Counted from the first letter of the stretch, positions 36,450 to 46,115 are shown. The stretch is DNA of 64,000 nt from Streptomyces roseirectus (GCF_014489635.1 NZ_CP060828.1:5698501-5762500), one strand, 5' to 3'. The notes: a model not told the origin generated them from the sequence alone. Numbers and translations are program-made.

Positions 36450-36493
36450 CGTACAAGAGGGTTGTACGACTTGAATCCCCAGGCTGTGGATAA
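36450..36493. promoter_or_regulatory. Operator-like palindrome and DnaA-box-like 9-mer before mazG
   Basis: CGTACAA-GAGGG-TTGTACG (36450-36468) is a perfect 7-bp inverted repeat. Seventeen bases further, TGTGGATAA (36485-36493) is the exact complement of the E. coli DnaA box TTATCCACA. Both lie in the mazG promoter region. Neither is tested. Confidence 0.45.
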
Positions 36494-36532
36494 CTTTCCC
36501 GGCGGGGTCGGGGGGTGGGTTACGTTCGGGGT

Positions 36533-37525
36533 GTGAACGAAACCAGCCCCGTAGATCCCGCACAGCCCACCGGCCGCATCGTCCTCCTCACCACCAGCCA
36601 CCGCGTCGCCCCCGGCCTGCTCTCCTGGCCCGCCTGGCAGGTGCTCCACGCGGCGGACCGGGTCGTGTGCGGGGACGGCGCCCACCCCCAGGTGCCGTAT
36701 CTGCGGGAGGCCGGTGTCGCCGTCGACACCGGCTCGCCCACCGCCGAGGAACTGGTCGCGCAGTGCGCCGGCGGGCGGACCGTGGTCGTCGTCGCCACCG
36801 GCGAGGGTGAGCCCGCACTCACCGACGGGCTCGCCCGTCTCGCCGGGTCCGGCAGGGTCGCCATGCCCGAGCTGGAACTCCTCCCCGCCTCCTACGACCT
36901 CCCCGGCGCCCGCCTCCTCGACCTCGTCCAGGTCATGGACCGCATCCGCGCCGAGTGCCCCTGGTCCTCCCAGCAGACCCACAAGGGGCTCGCCAAGTAC
37001 GCGGTCGAGGAGGCGTACGAACTCGTCGAGGCGATCGAGGAGGGCGACCGCGAGGAGCTGCGGGAAGAGCTGGGTGACGTCCTCCTCCAGGTCGTCTTCC
37101 ACGCGCGCATCGCCGAGGAGGATCCGGAGACGCCGTTCTCCGTCGACGACGTCGCCGCGACCATCGTCACCAAGCTGATCCACCGCCATCCGCACGTCTT
37201 CGGGGACGCGGTCGCGCAGACCCCCGAGGAGGTCCGGGACCAGTGGATCCGCCTCAAGGCGGTCGAGAAACGCCGGACGTCCGTCACCGACGGCGTCCCC
37301 CTCCACCAGCCCGGCCTCGCCCTCGCGGCGAAACTCGCCTCCCGCGTCCGCACCGCCGGCCTCACCGTCCCCCTGCCCACCGGCGACGGCATCGGCTACG
37401 ACCTCCTGACCCTGGCGGCTCGCGCCGAGAGCGAGGGGGTGGACCCCGAGGCGGCGCTGCGGGCGGCGGCGAGGGTGTACCGGGAGGCGATCCGGGGGGT
37501 TGAGGGGGTGGGGGAGGAGGACTGA
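36533..37525 (+). CDS. mazG: MazG nucleoside triphosphate pyrophosphohydrolase with N-terminal methylase-like domain
   Basis: The protein has 330 residues. An N-terminal ~110-residue domain resembles the tetrapyrrole-methylase-like module of YabN (GRIVLLTTSHRVAPGLLSWPAW, VVVVATGEGEPALTDGL); its SAM site looks incomplete. The MazG domain follows: RLLDLVQVMDRIRAECPW, then EEAYELVEAIEEGDREELREELGDVLLQV, which supplies the metal-binding E-x-x-E and E-x-x-D. MazG removes aberrant NTPs and helps control (p)ppGpp-related stress. The start is GTG 36533 with little upstream ribosome-site sequence, so leaderless translation is possible. Confidence 0.92.
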   Translation: MNETSPVDPAQPTGRIVLLTTSHRVAPGLLSWPAWQVLHAADRVVCGDGAHPQVPYLREAGVAVDTGSPTAEELVAQCAGGRTVVVVATGEGEPALTDGLARLAGSGRVAMPELELLPASYDLPGARLLDLVQVMDRIRAECPWSSQQTHKGLAKYAVEEAYELVEAIEEGDREELREELGDVLLQVVFHARIAEEDPETPFSVDDVAATIVTKLIHRHPHVFGDAVAQTPEEVRDQWIRLKAVEKRRTSVTDGVPLHQPGLALAAKLASRVRTAGLTVPLPTGDGIGYDLLTLAARAESEGVDPEAALRAAARVYREAIRGVEGVGEED

Positions 37526-37600
37526 GGTGGCGCGGCGGGGGTGAGGTGTTCCCCGGCGGGGCGGAGTGTTCCGGGGAGGACTGGGGCGTTCCGGCGGGCG

Positions 37601-37640
37601 CGGGGCGCGGGGCGCGGGGCGCGGGGCGCGGGGCGCGGGG
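37601..37640 (+). repeat. CGGGGCG tandem repeat
   Basis: The 7-bp unit CGGGGCG is repeated five times, plus a partial CGGGG, without interruption. The strand with runs of four Gs is a candidate G-quadruplex. It lies in the 387-bp gap between mazG and the small secreted gene. Confidence 0.9.
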
Positions 37641-37912
37641 TGGGCAGGGAGGGCCGGCGTGCCTCGGTGGGTGGGGTGGTCCGGCGTGAGGGGTGGGTTG
37701 CCTCGGTGGAGGGTGGCGGTGCCTTTTCGGTGCCGCGTCCCTATGGAGGTGCGGTTATGGGGGGCGCGGTCCTCTATATAGGGGTCGCCTGCATATGGGT
37801 GTCGTCACGGATTGGACGTCGTTCTTCGCGCGGCCAGGCTGGGCGGTGGTTGTGATCACGCCGGGCCGGGTCCGTCCCGGTGCGCCGGCTGAGTTCGAGA
37901 ACGGGGAATCAA

Positions 37913-38332
37913 GTGTTTCGTCAACTGTCCAGGACGTCGCTCGCGTTGGCCGCGGTCGCGGCTTTCGGTCTGACCGGGATGTCGGGTACGGCGCAGGCCG
38001 CCGACGCGGGGATCCTCAGTGCGACCGGGTGCACCGGCAACGCGGGGTCCACCGACGGGTCGGGGTCGGTGTGTCTGGAGATCAAGGGGACCAAGCTCCA
38101 CGTCGACAGCTTCAAGCTGTCCAAGAAGTCCAACAACCGGGCCTGGACCGACCGTCCGATCGTCGAGATCGGCAGCAGCTACGGCTACTTCGGCACGCTG
38201 GAGAACGCCTCCCGCACGGAGACGGTCACCGTGGGCGCCACCGTCAACCAGAACTTCTCCAACAACTCGAAGGCGTGCGGGTGGTGGGAGAAGTACCCCG
38301 GCACGAAGGCTTGCGTGACGATCCACAACTGA
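37913..38332 (+). CDS. Small secreted protein, family not recognised
   Basis: The 139-residue protein starts at GTG 37913 after GGGGAATC. A Sec signal peptide (LALAAVAAFGLTGMSGTAQA) ends at AQA-AD. The mature ~107 residues contain four cysteines in two possible pairs (TGCTG, SVCLE, KACGW, KACVT), the pattern of a disulphide-stabilised extracellular protein. It has KLHVDSFKLSKKSNNRAW and ends with a hydrophilic KYPGTKACVTIHN. No match to a known enzyme was seen. The upstream region contains the G-rich repeat. Confidence 0.75.
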   Translation: MFRQLSRTSLALAAVAAFGLTGMSGTAQAADAGILSATGCTGNAGSTDGSGSVCLEIKGTKLHVDSFKLSKKSNNRAWTDRPIVEIGSSYGYFGTLENASRTETVTVGATVNQNFSNNSKACGWWEKYPGTKACVTIHN

Positions 38333-38366
38333 TCGCGGTGCGCCGGTGATCGGTGCAGAGAGGACG

Positions 38367-38561
38367 CCCTGTCCGCCGGAGGGTTCGGTGGGCGGGGCGT
38401 CCGTCGTGGGCGGCGAGTGCGGGAGGGTGCCGCGCCGCCGGGTAACTTCATGCCCCGCCCTTTTCGGCGCCGTTGCTTCCTGGCCCAGGGCTGGGGCCGC
38501 TCTCAACCCGCCCTGTCCGCCGGGGGGTTCGGTGGGCGGGGTGTTCGTCGTGGGTGGGGAG
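38367..38561 (+). repeat. Direct repeat pair, ~50 bp
   Basis: Copies at 38367-38417 and 38511-38561 are alike apart from scattered substitutions. Both begin CCCTGTCCGCCGG and run through GGTTCGGTGGGCGGGG and TCGTCGTGGG. The spacing is 144 bp. They could be recombination scars. Confidence 0.7.
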
Positions 38562-39013
38562 GCAGGGTGTCGCCTCGTCCGGGTGCGGCAGCCGGTGTCG
38601 TGGGGTGTGCTGCCGGGGCGGGGCCATGCGGGCGGTCGGTGTTCGGCCGGTGCTGAAGGGGCGGTTGTCAGCCTGTCCGCCTGGCTGCGGGGCGTGTTGC
38701 TCACCGGCGCCGCGACCTGTTGTGGCTTGCCGGCCGCCGTTCCGGTGGGCGACGTGCGGAGAGGCACCGGCTTTGCGCCGCCGCGCCAGGGGCATCGCCG
38801 GTGTCACGGATGCCGGCGGGTGACTCCGCGCTCCGGCTCGGCCGGCGTCGTCGTCTTCGGCGGGTTCGTGCGGCGGCGCTTCATCGGCGTCGGTGTTTCC
38901 AGGGGACGGCGCCGGACTGCCCCAAACTCACCCCGCCCTCCAGCCTTCCCCGCCCCCCAACTCTCTCCGTCCCCAACGCTCTCCGCCCCTCGACTCGGTC
39001 GTGTCCCCCGTCG

Positions 39014-39186
39014 TGGTGTAGCCGATCACGGTCCGTCGCTTCCGCTTCGGAGCCGTCCGGTACGTGCCGCTGCGGTCCGTCGTGCGATCACCACTGGTCC
39101 CGGCTCGGTGAGCCCTCAACAGGGCCGCCGGCGAGGGCGATTCGGGCCGCGACCTGCGGATTCCGCCAGCTTGATCGGCTACACCA
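39014..39186. repeat. Inverted-repeat-bounded 173-bp block
   Basis: TGGTGTAGCCGATCA (39014-39028) and TGATCGGCTACACCA (39172-39186) are exact 15-bp inverted copies. Flanks outside them are partly complementary. The interior shows no gene. This could be a small non-autonomous element or a large RNA hairpin. Confidence 0.65.
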
Positions 39187-39357
39187 CTCGGCGGGACGCC
39201 ATCCTCGACTCTCCCTGCCTTCAACACGCCCCGCTCCCAACTCACCCCGCCCCGCGAGAAGTTCCGTCGGCCGGGGTGTTCCGTGGGGGAGGGGTGTTCG
39301 GGTTGGGCAGCGAGTACGGTGGGGCTCTGATCCGGTTCTCGGGGTGCGGGGGCTTGT

Positions 39358-42300
39358 ATGAAGCGGGAGTTGGAGGAGCTGGCGGTCAGGGCGGAGGAGG
39401 TGCTGGGGGGTGCGCTGAGGTCGCCCGCGGGGGCTGACGTCCGCTGGGCGTTGCGCGATTGGTTCGAGGAGGTGGATCCCGGGGGACCCCGTCCGCCGGC
39501 GCTCTTCAGCGAACTCGAACTGTCCGACGTCCCGTTGTTGGCCCTCCATTTCCGTGACGCCCTCGACCGTGCGAGCGGGCAGCAGGCCGACCGCCTCCAC
39601 GAACTGATCGCCCGCTACGCGCACCGCGTGGACCTGGCCCCACCGATCACCCCACCGACCACCCCGCCACCCCACGAGCACCCCCTCACCCCCGACACCC
39701 CCACACCCCCGGCCCTCTCCGACCGCGCCGACCGGGTCACCACCCTCACCTCCATGCTCGTCGGCGCGAAACTGGAACAGCCGACCCCGGACACCCCGGA
39801 CGCCCAGCACCTCGCCCTCACGGACCCGCACCCACACGCGCAGAGCGACCGCCCCGAACCCTGGCCCTCCCCGGCCCCCGCCGCCGACCGGGCTCCCACC
39901 CTCGCCCACTCCGACCAGTCCCCACAGCGCGACCGCCCGGCACCTCCCCCCTCCCCGCAACCCGCGACCGACCCCGCTCCCACTCCCGCGCACCTCACCC
40001 CACCCCCACACCGCCCCGCAAACCACCCCACCCCCGGCGCCCACGCCGACACCCCCCACCCCGGCACCCCCTCCCCGAACTCCCCCGACACCTCACCCAC
40101 GTCCCCTACCCCTGCCCCCTACCCCGGCCGGCGTTTCCGGATCCCCCGCGTTCGCACGGACGGACCCCCGTCCGGCACCCCCGGCCGCCTCCGCTTCCCC
40201 CGCGTTCGCGCGGACGAGCCCCCCTCCGACACCTCCACCCCTGCCCCCGACCGCCCCTCATCTCCCCGCGCCCACGCGGACAAGCCCCCGTCCAACGCCC
40301 CCGCCCCTGCCCCCGACCGCCCCCTCACCTCTCGCGCCCGAGTGGACGAGCCCTCGTCCAACGCCCCTGCCTCTGCCCCCGATCACGCCCCGTCCTCCCG
40401 TCCCCGCGCGGACGAGCCCCGGTCCAACATCCCCGCCCTCGCCCCCGACCGCCCCCTCACCTCTGGCGCCCGCGCGGCCGAGCCCCCGTCCAACACCCCC
40501 AGCCTCGCCCCCGACCGCCCCCTCACCTCTGGCGCCCGCGCGGCCGAGCCCCCGTCCAACACCCCCAGCCCCGCCCCCGACCACCCCCTCACCCCCCGCC
40601 CCCACGCGGCCGACCCCCCCTCCGACACCCCCACCCCCACCCCGACCCCCAACCCCCGCGCCAACACCCCCCACCCCACCCACGACTACCTCGACTTCAG
40701 CGCGTCCACCTTCACCGCCCCCGTAACCGGCGCGGTGACAGGCGACGTCTACATCAACCACCCCATCACCCCCCACCCCGCCCCCCACACCTGGCCCACG
40801 CTAGGAGACGCGGACCCCCTGGCGATGGGAGTCCGCGCGGCGCTGCGCCTCAAGGAGTGGCCGAGGCTGACGGAGTACGTGGAGAGGGACATCGACGAGA
40901 GTGTGGAGGGCTGGTTCGAGGAGGACGGCCTGCTGGTGATCACGGGACGCCAGTTCGCGGGGAAGACGAGAACCGCGTGGACCGCCCTCCAGACCGAACT
41001 CCCGCCGGAGACAAGGGTGTACGCCCCGAGGCCGGGCACGGACCTGCGGACGCTCCCCGCGCTCCTGGCATCCCGCCCCGGCCACCACGCCCTGTGGCTG
41101 GACGACTTGGACGCCCACCTGACCCGACACGACCTGGACACAAGCCTGTTGGCGGAGCTGAACAGGGCCAGAGTCCCGGTCGTCGGGACGATGAGCGACG
41201 CCGTGTACGAGGCCCACATGGACGCCGCGGACACCTTGGCGCACAGAGTCCTCGCGCTGGCGAGGGTGGAACGCCTCAGCACGGTATGGAGCGAGCCGGA
41301 ACTCCGGCGGGCCGGCGACAGCGGGGACCCGAGGCTCGTCGAGGCCCTGGAGTGGCGGGGCGAGACGGGCGTCGCGCAGTACCTGGCCGTCGCCCCCCTG
41401 TTCGCGAGGACGATGCACCGCGCGGCCGGTTCCCGCAGCAGAAGGAGCCCCGCCCAGACGTTGCTGCTCGCGGTCGCCGACCTCGTCCGGTGCGGCCTGC
41501 ACGGCGACATCCCGCTGAGCCTGCTGTACCGGGTGTACCCGTACTACGACCGCGGCGGCCGGTACCCCCACTCCGACGAGACCCTGCGGAAAGCCGTCGC
41601 CGAGCTGACGACCCCCCTGCACGACGACACCACCGGCCTCCTCCTGAAGGGCAAGGCCGGCACCGTCCGCCCGTACGGCTCCCTCGTCGCCGACACCCTG
41701 CGGGACCCCTCCGCCCCGGTGCCGATGGACATCTGGCTCACCGTCCTGGCGGCCACCGCCGACGACCCCCGGCACACCGTCCTCAGCACCGCCCGCGCCC
41801 GTTTCACCCCCCTCGCCGAAGCCGGCGACCCGCACGCCATGCACATGATGGGCATCGTCAAGGAGGCGGACGGCGACCAGGACACCGCGCTGCACTGGTA
41901 CCGCAAGGCCGTGGACGCCGGCCTGCCGCACCTCGCGGAACAGGTCGGCCGGCTCCTCCTCACCCGGGGCGCCCCCGACCAGGCCCTCCCCTATCTCCGC
42001 ACGGCCGCCGAGAAGCCCTACGCCCGCACGGCCTCCCGCCTCCTCGCCGAAGCCCACCTCGCCCTCGCGGAACAGGCCCTCCGCACAGCCGCCGACGCGG
42101 GAGACAGGGACGCCCGCCACCGCCAGGGCGACCTCGACCAGAGGCTCGCCGACGCCTCCCGGGCCACCCAGTACTACGCCCGCCTCGACCAGGAGACCCC
42201 CCTCGCCCGCGGCCTCGCCGTCTACCACCTCCTGCGCGGCGAGCCCGAGACCGCCCACCCCTACCTGGAGCGCGCGATCCACGACGGCGACGACAGAGCC

Positions 42301-42534
42301 GTCCGCATCCGCGACGACCTCGCCGCCGCCCCGCAGACCCTCGACGACGCCGAACGGCACTTCCGCCGTAGCACCGACCCCCAGGACCTCGCCCACCTCG
42401 GCGTCGTCCTGGAGCGGCGGGGGCGGACGGCGGAGGCGCTGGCGGCGTACGAGGAGGCCGCCGCCCGGGGCGACGCCTTCGCCCGCGCCCGTGCCGAGAC
42501 CCTGCGTGGCGACCGGGATACCGTCGAGGAGTGA
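39358..42534 (+). CDS. P-loop NTPase with Pro-rich repeat region and C-terminal TPR/Sel1 repeats
   Basis: The protein has 1,058 residues. An N-terminal ~95-residue domain (MKRELEELAVRAEEVLGG...DVPLLALHFRDAL) of unknown type is followed by ~350 residues of Pro/Ala/Thr-rich sequence. That includes six 22-residue repeats of the AAEPPSNTPSLAPDRPLTSG kind. At ~450 is a beta-hairpin TFTAPVTGAVTGDVYIN, like linkers that precede STAND NTPases. The P-loop GRQFAGKTRTA is at ~530 and Walker B HALWLDDLDAHL at ~575. Residues ~820-1050 form TPR/Sel1 repeats (ALHWYRKAVDAG, ALPYLRTAAEK). ATG 39358 has no strong ribosome site. It overlaps the P450 start. A signalling or defence role is inferred. Confidence 0.75.
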   Translation: MKRELEELAVRAEEVLGGALRSPAGADVRWALRDWFEEVDPGGPRPPALFSELELSDVPLLALHFRDALDRASGQQADRLHELIARYAHRVDLAPPITPPTTPPPHEHPLTPDTPTPPALSDRADRVTTLTSMLVGAKLEQPTPDTPDAQHLALTDPHPHAQSDRPEPWPSPAPAADRAPTLAHSDQSPQRDRPAPPPSPQPATDPAPTPAHLTPPPHRPANHPTPGAHADTPHPGTPSPNSPDTSPTSPTPAPYPGRRFRIPRVRTDGPPSGTPGRLRFPRVRADEPPSDTSTPAPDRPSSPRAHADKPPSNAPAPAPDRPLTSRARVDEPSSNAPASAPDHAPSSRPRADEPRSNIPALAPDRPLTSGARAAEPPSNTPSLAPDRPLTSGARAAEPPSNTPSPAPDHPLTPRPHAADPPSDTPTPTPTPNPRANTPHPTHDYLDFSASTFTAPVTGAVTGDVYINHPITPHPAPHTWPTLGDADPLAMGVRAALRLKEWPRLTEYVERDIDESVEGWFEEDGLLVITGRQFAGKTRTAWTALQTELPPETRVYAPRPGTDLRTLPALLASRPGHHALWLDDLDAHLTRHDLDTSLLAELNRARVPVVGTMSDAVYEAHMDAADTLAHRVLALARVERLSTVWSEPELRRAGDSGDPRLVEALEWRGETGVAQYLAVAPLFARTMHRAAGSRSRRSPAQTLLLAVADLVRCGLHGDIPLSLLYRVYPYYDRGGRYPHSDETLRKAVAELTTPLHDDTTGLLLKGKAGTVRPYGSLVADTLRDPSAPVPMDIWLTVLAATADDPRHTVLSTARARFTPLAEAGDPHAMHMMGIVKEADGDQDTALHWYRKAVDAGLPHLAEQVGRLLLTRGAPDQALPYLRTAAEKPYARTASRLLAEAHLALAEQALRTAADAGDRDARHRQGDLDQRLADASRATQYYARLDQETPLARGLAVYHLLRGEPETAHPYLERAIHDGDDRAVRIRDDLAAAPQTLDDAERHFRRSTDPQDLAHLGVVLERRGRTAEALAAYEEAAARGDAFARARAETLRGDRDTVEE
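40231..40626 (+). repeat. Six tandem 66-bp in-frame repeats
   Basis: Units start at 40231, 40297, 40363, 40429, 40495 and 40561. Each encodes a 22-residue Pro/Ala-rich unit. The fourth and fifth copies are almost identical over most of their length, pointing to recent duplication. Confidence 0.85.
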
Positions 42535-43838
42535 CCAGCAGCGACACCACCCCCGCCCCCACCCTCTTCACCTGGGAGTTCGCCACCGACCCCTACCCGG
42601 CGTACGCCTGGCTGCGCGAGCACGCCCCCGTGCACCGCACCACCCTCCCGAGCGGCGTCGAGGCATGGCTGGTCACCCGCTACACGGACGCCAAGCAGGC
42701 CCTCGCGGACGCCCGCCTCTCGAAGAACCCGGCGCACCACGACGGACCGGAGCACGCGCGGGGCAGGACCGGCATCCCCGGCGAGCGCAAGGCGGAGCTG
42801 ATGACGCACCTGCTGAACATCGACCCGCCGGACCACACCCGCCTGCGCCGCCTGGTCAGCAAGGCGTTCACCCCGCGCCGCGTCGCCGAATTCGCCCCCC
42901 GCGTCCAGGGGTTGACGAACGACCTGATCGACAGGTTCGCGGCGACCGGCGAGGCCGACCTCATCCACGACTTCGCCTTCCCCCTCCCCATCCACGCCAT
43001 CTGCGACCTCCTCGGCGTCCCCCGCGAGGACCAGGACGACTTCCGCGACTGGGCCGGCATGATGATCCGACACGGCGGCGGCCCGAGGGGAGGCGTCGCC
43101 CGCTCCGTCAAGAAGATGCGCGCCTACCTCCTCGACCTGATCCACCGCAAGCGCGGCGACCTCGGCGACGACCTCATCTCCGGCCTGATCCGCGCCTCGG
43201 ACCACGGCGAGCACCTGACGGAGAACGAGGCCGCGGCGATGGCGTTCATCCTCCTGTTCGCCGGTTTCGAGACGACCGTCAACCTCATCGGCAACGGCAC
43301 CCTCGCCCTCCTGACCCACCCCGACCAGCGTGACCGCCTCCAGAAGTCCCTGGCGGCGGGCGAGCGCGGCCTCCTGGAGACCGGCGTCGAGGAACTGCTG
43401 CGCTACGACGGCCCGGTGGAGCTGGCGACCTGGCGGTTCGCGACCGGCCCGCTCACCCTCGGCGGCCAGGACATCGCCCCCGGCGACCCGGTCCTCGTCG
43501 TCCTCGCCGCCGCCGACCGCGACCCCGCCCGCTTCGAGCACCCCGACACCCTCGACCTCGGACGGCGCGACAACCAGCACCTCGGCTACGGCCACGGCAT
43601 CCACTACTGCCTGGGCGCCCCGCTGGCCCGCCTGGAGGGCCAGACGGCGCTCGCGACCCTGCTCACCCGCCTGCCGGACCTTCAACTGGGCGTGCCCGTG
43701 GACGAGTTGAGATGGCGCGGCGGCCTCATCATGCGCGGGCTGCGGACGTTGCCGGTGACCTTCACGCCCCGCACGCCCGACGGGCCGTCAGAGCGGCTGT
43801 CAGACCGGCCGTCGGACCGGCCGTCCCGGCAAACATGA
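42531..43838 (+). CDS. Cytochrome P450 (CYP107-like)
   Basis: The 435-residue P450 has I-helix FILLFAGFETTVNLIGNGT, K-helix ETGVEELLRYDGPVE (E-x-x-R), and heme loop LGYGHGIHYCLGAPLARLEG with the Cys360 thiolate ligand. It is a soluble bacterial class I enzyme needing ferredoxin and reductase, none of which is adjacent. The start GTG 42531 overlaps the TGA of the P-loop/TPR gene (GTGA), so the two are translationally coupled. From memory this genomic position in S. coelicolor holds CYP107U1 (SCO3099), reported to affect sporulation; that correspondence is unverified. Confidence 0.93.
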   Translation: MTSSDTTPAPTLFTWEFATDPYPAYAWLREHAPVHRTTLPSGVEAWLVTRYTDAKQALADARLSKNPAHHDGPEHARGRTGIPGERKAELMTHLLNIDPPDHTRLRRLVSKAFTPRRVAEFAPRVQGLTNDLIDRFAATGEADLIHDFAFPLPIHAICDLLGVPREDQDDFRDWAGMMIRHGGGPRGGVARSVKKMRAYLLDLIHRKRGDLGDDLISGLIRASDHGEHLTENEAAAMAFILLFAGFETTVNLIGNGTLALLTHPDQRDRLQKSLAAGERGLLETGVEELLRYDGPVELATWRFATGPLTLGGQDIAPGDPVLVVLAAADRDPARFEHPDTLDLGRRDNQHLGYGHGIHYCLGAPLARLEGQTALATLLTRLPDLQLGVPVDELRWRGGLIMRGLRTLPVTFTPRTPDGPSERLSDRPSDRPSRQT

Positions 43839-43974
43839 CACGCCCTCAACTCTGTGATCTTCACGTGATCCGCGCGGCATGAACTTGTGACAAGCGATCG
43901 TATGCCGATACGTTCACAAGCCGGAGCGGCCCCCACGCCACTCCCGCCCCCACCGTCGTGAGAAAGGCGCCCGC

Positions 43975-45012
43975 ATGCTCTCCGGGAACGGCCGTCACCG
44001 TCGCCCTCGTCAGGCCCCGGCTCTCCTCGTCGCCGCAGGAGTGACCGGCACCGCGATCGCGATCCCGCTGCTCGGCGCGAGCGGGGCGAGCGCCGCCGAC
44101 GGATCGGCCGTCTGGGACAAGGTCGCGGGCTGCGAGACGGACGGCGACTGGAGCGAGAACACCGGGTCGGGCAAGTTCGGCGGCCTGCACCTCACGCTGG
44201 ACGACTGGCAGAAGTACGGCGGCCTCCAGTACGCCGAGCGCCCCGACCTCGCGAGCCGCGCCGAGCAGATGACGATCGCCCAGAAGGTCCTCGCCGACCA
44301 GGGCCCCGGCGCCTGGCCCGTCTGCGCCCTCACGACCGGCCTGACGAAGGAGAACGGCTCGGTCGCGCTGGACACCCCCACGCCCACGCCGTCACCCAGC
44401 ACGCCCGACTCGTCCGGTACCTCCGGCTCGTCCGGCTCGTCCGGTACGTCGGACTCGTCCAAGGGGTCCGGCGCGACGGGGAGTTCGGGGCAGTCCGGGA
44501 CGACCGACCCCGCGGCGCCGAAGACCCCGGCGACGCCCACGCCGTCGACGTCCCCGTCCCCCTCTCCCGCGCCCGTCGACCCCGACGCGTCGTCCGGACG
44601 GCCGACCGGGGAGGTGCCGGGGGACTCCGCGGGGGGCGACAAGTCCGACACGTCCGGGAATGCCGCGCCGAACGCTCCACAGGTACCGGACAGCGCACCC
44701 ACAGCTCCGGCGACCGAGGACAACCCCGTGCAGAGCGCCGGTTCTTGGAGCCTCGTGGACACCGGGGCCGGCGCGTCCGATGAGGCGGTCTCGGGGGCGT
44801 CTCCGCTCTCGATCGGGACCGGAAAGCACCGCGGGGCGAGCGGGGACGAGCCGACGACGTACACCGTCCGGGTCGGGGACACGCTCACCTCCATCGCCGA
44901 CTCCCTTGCGCTTGACGGCGGATGGCGCGCCCTCTACGCCGCGAACAAGGGGGTCATCGGGGTCGACCCGAGCGACATCGTCCCCGGTCAGACGCTGTCT
45001 CTCGGGAACTGA
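43975..45012 (+). CDS. Resuscitation-promoting factor with C-terminal LysM (RpfC-like)
   Basis: The 345-residue secreted protein has a signal peptide (LLVAAGVTGTAIAIPLLGASGASA). The Rpf catalytic domain follows (WDKVAGCETDGDWSENTGSGKFGGL, including the catalytic Glu; AQKVLADQGPGAWPVC). A long Ser/Pro/Gly linker leads to a LysM domain (YTVRVGDTLTSIADSL...YAANK...PGQTLSLGN). Rpf enzymes cleave peptidoglycan glycan strands during germination and outgrowth. In S. coelicolor the neighbour of rpfA is called rpfC, to which this is probably equivalent. ATG follows GAAAGG. The upstream gap holds a GTGATCTTCAC palindrome. Confidence 0.92.
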   Translation: MLSGNGRHRRPRQAPALLVAAGVTGTAIAIPLLGASGASAADGSAVWDKVAGCETDGDWSENTGSGKFGGLHLTLDDWQKYGGLQYAERPDLASRAEQMTIAQKVLADQGPGAWPVCALTTGLTKENGSVALDTPTPTPSPSTPDSSGTSGSSGSSGTSDSSKGSGATGSSGQSGTTDPAAPKTPATPTPSTSPSPSPAPVDPDASSGRPTGEVPGDSAGGDKSDTSGNAAPNAPQVPDSAPTAPATEDNPVQSAGSWSLVDTGAGASDEAVSGASPLSIGTGKHRGASGDEPTTYTVRVGDTLTSIADSLALDGGWRALYAANKGVIGVDPSDIVPGQTLSLGN

Positions 45013-45162
45013 GGCGGCGGGCGGCAAAGGCGTAAAAGCGGGCGGAAACACGGCAGTTCAGCGCCCGGCTTCGCGCTGAATGTCCGTTTTGGCGAAAGTG
45101 TGGGATGAGTCTCAGAAGCCCTGATCGTCTTTGAAAATCGGCTCGGGGCATGTCTACGGTCG

Positions 45163-45390
45163 AGGCCGCTCGGCAACCCGAGCCCCGGCTGCCGCAACGC
45201 CGAATCCTGCCAGCGGCCGTCCGGGAACAGTCGTCGCGTCAAGCGCCGTAGGCAGGAGCGGGGGACCCAAGGTAAGTGCTGGGGACGGTGGTTGGGGCCA
45301 CCGGAACCGGCTTGGGGTGAAGTCGCACATCAGGTGCGGCAGGGCAACTCAACCGGCCCTAACCCGACAGCTCACCTCGCAGGCGTCGGT
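45163..45390 (+). ncRNA. ydaO-yuaA (c-di-AMP) riboswitch leader
   Basis: The leader has the ydaO-type conserved blocks in order: CGCCGAATCCTGCC near 45195, GGGGGACCCAA near 45262, CTTGGGGTGAAGTCG near 45309, and AGGGCAACTC near 45342, then CGACAGCTC. It sits directly before rpfA. In S. coelicolor this riboswitch is known to control rpfA (with a small antisense RNA). High c-di-AMP is expected to terminate transcription and reduce wall hydrolysis. Boundaries are approximate. Confidence 0.9.
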
Positions 45391-45392
45391 GA

Positions 45393-46100
<708 letters not shown>

Positions 46101-46115
46101 GCGGGCCCCCTGTCG

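Larger units (their letters stand above)
38333..39357. other. 1-kb gene-free region with internal repeats
   Basis: No ORF here has convincing coding features. It carries a direct repeat of ~50 bp (38367-38417 and 38511-38561; core CCCTGTCCGCCGG followed by GGTTCGGTGGGCGGGG) and an inverted repeat of TGGTGTAGCCGATCA (39014-39028 and 39172-39186, exact). The inverted arms bound a 173-bp block with weaker complementarity outside. These look like remnants of mobile or palindromic elements. The promoter of the gene at 39358 probably lies at the right end. Confidence 0.55.

Noticed and set aside
38346..39437. Long open frames across the repeat-bearing gap
   Set aside because: They lack family-like sequence and ribosome sites, and depend on GC-rich low-complexity sequence.
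43839..43974. Possible Crp site before the first Rpf gene
   Set aside because: GTGATCTTCAC is palindromic, but the spacing does not fit GTG-N6-GNCAC.
43861..45051. Reverse-strand open frames across the Rpf gene
   Set aside because: Shadow frames of the Rpf linker; no signal or domain.
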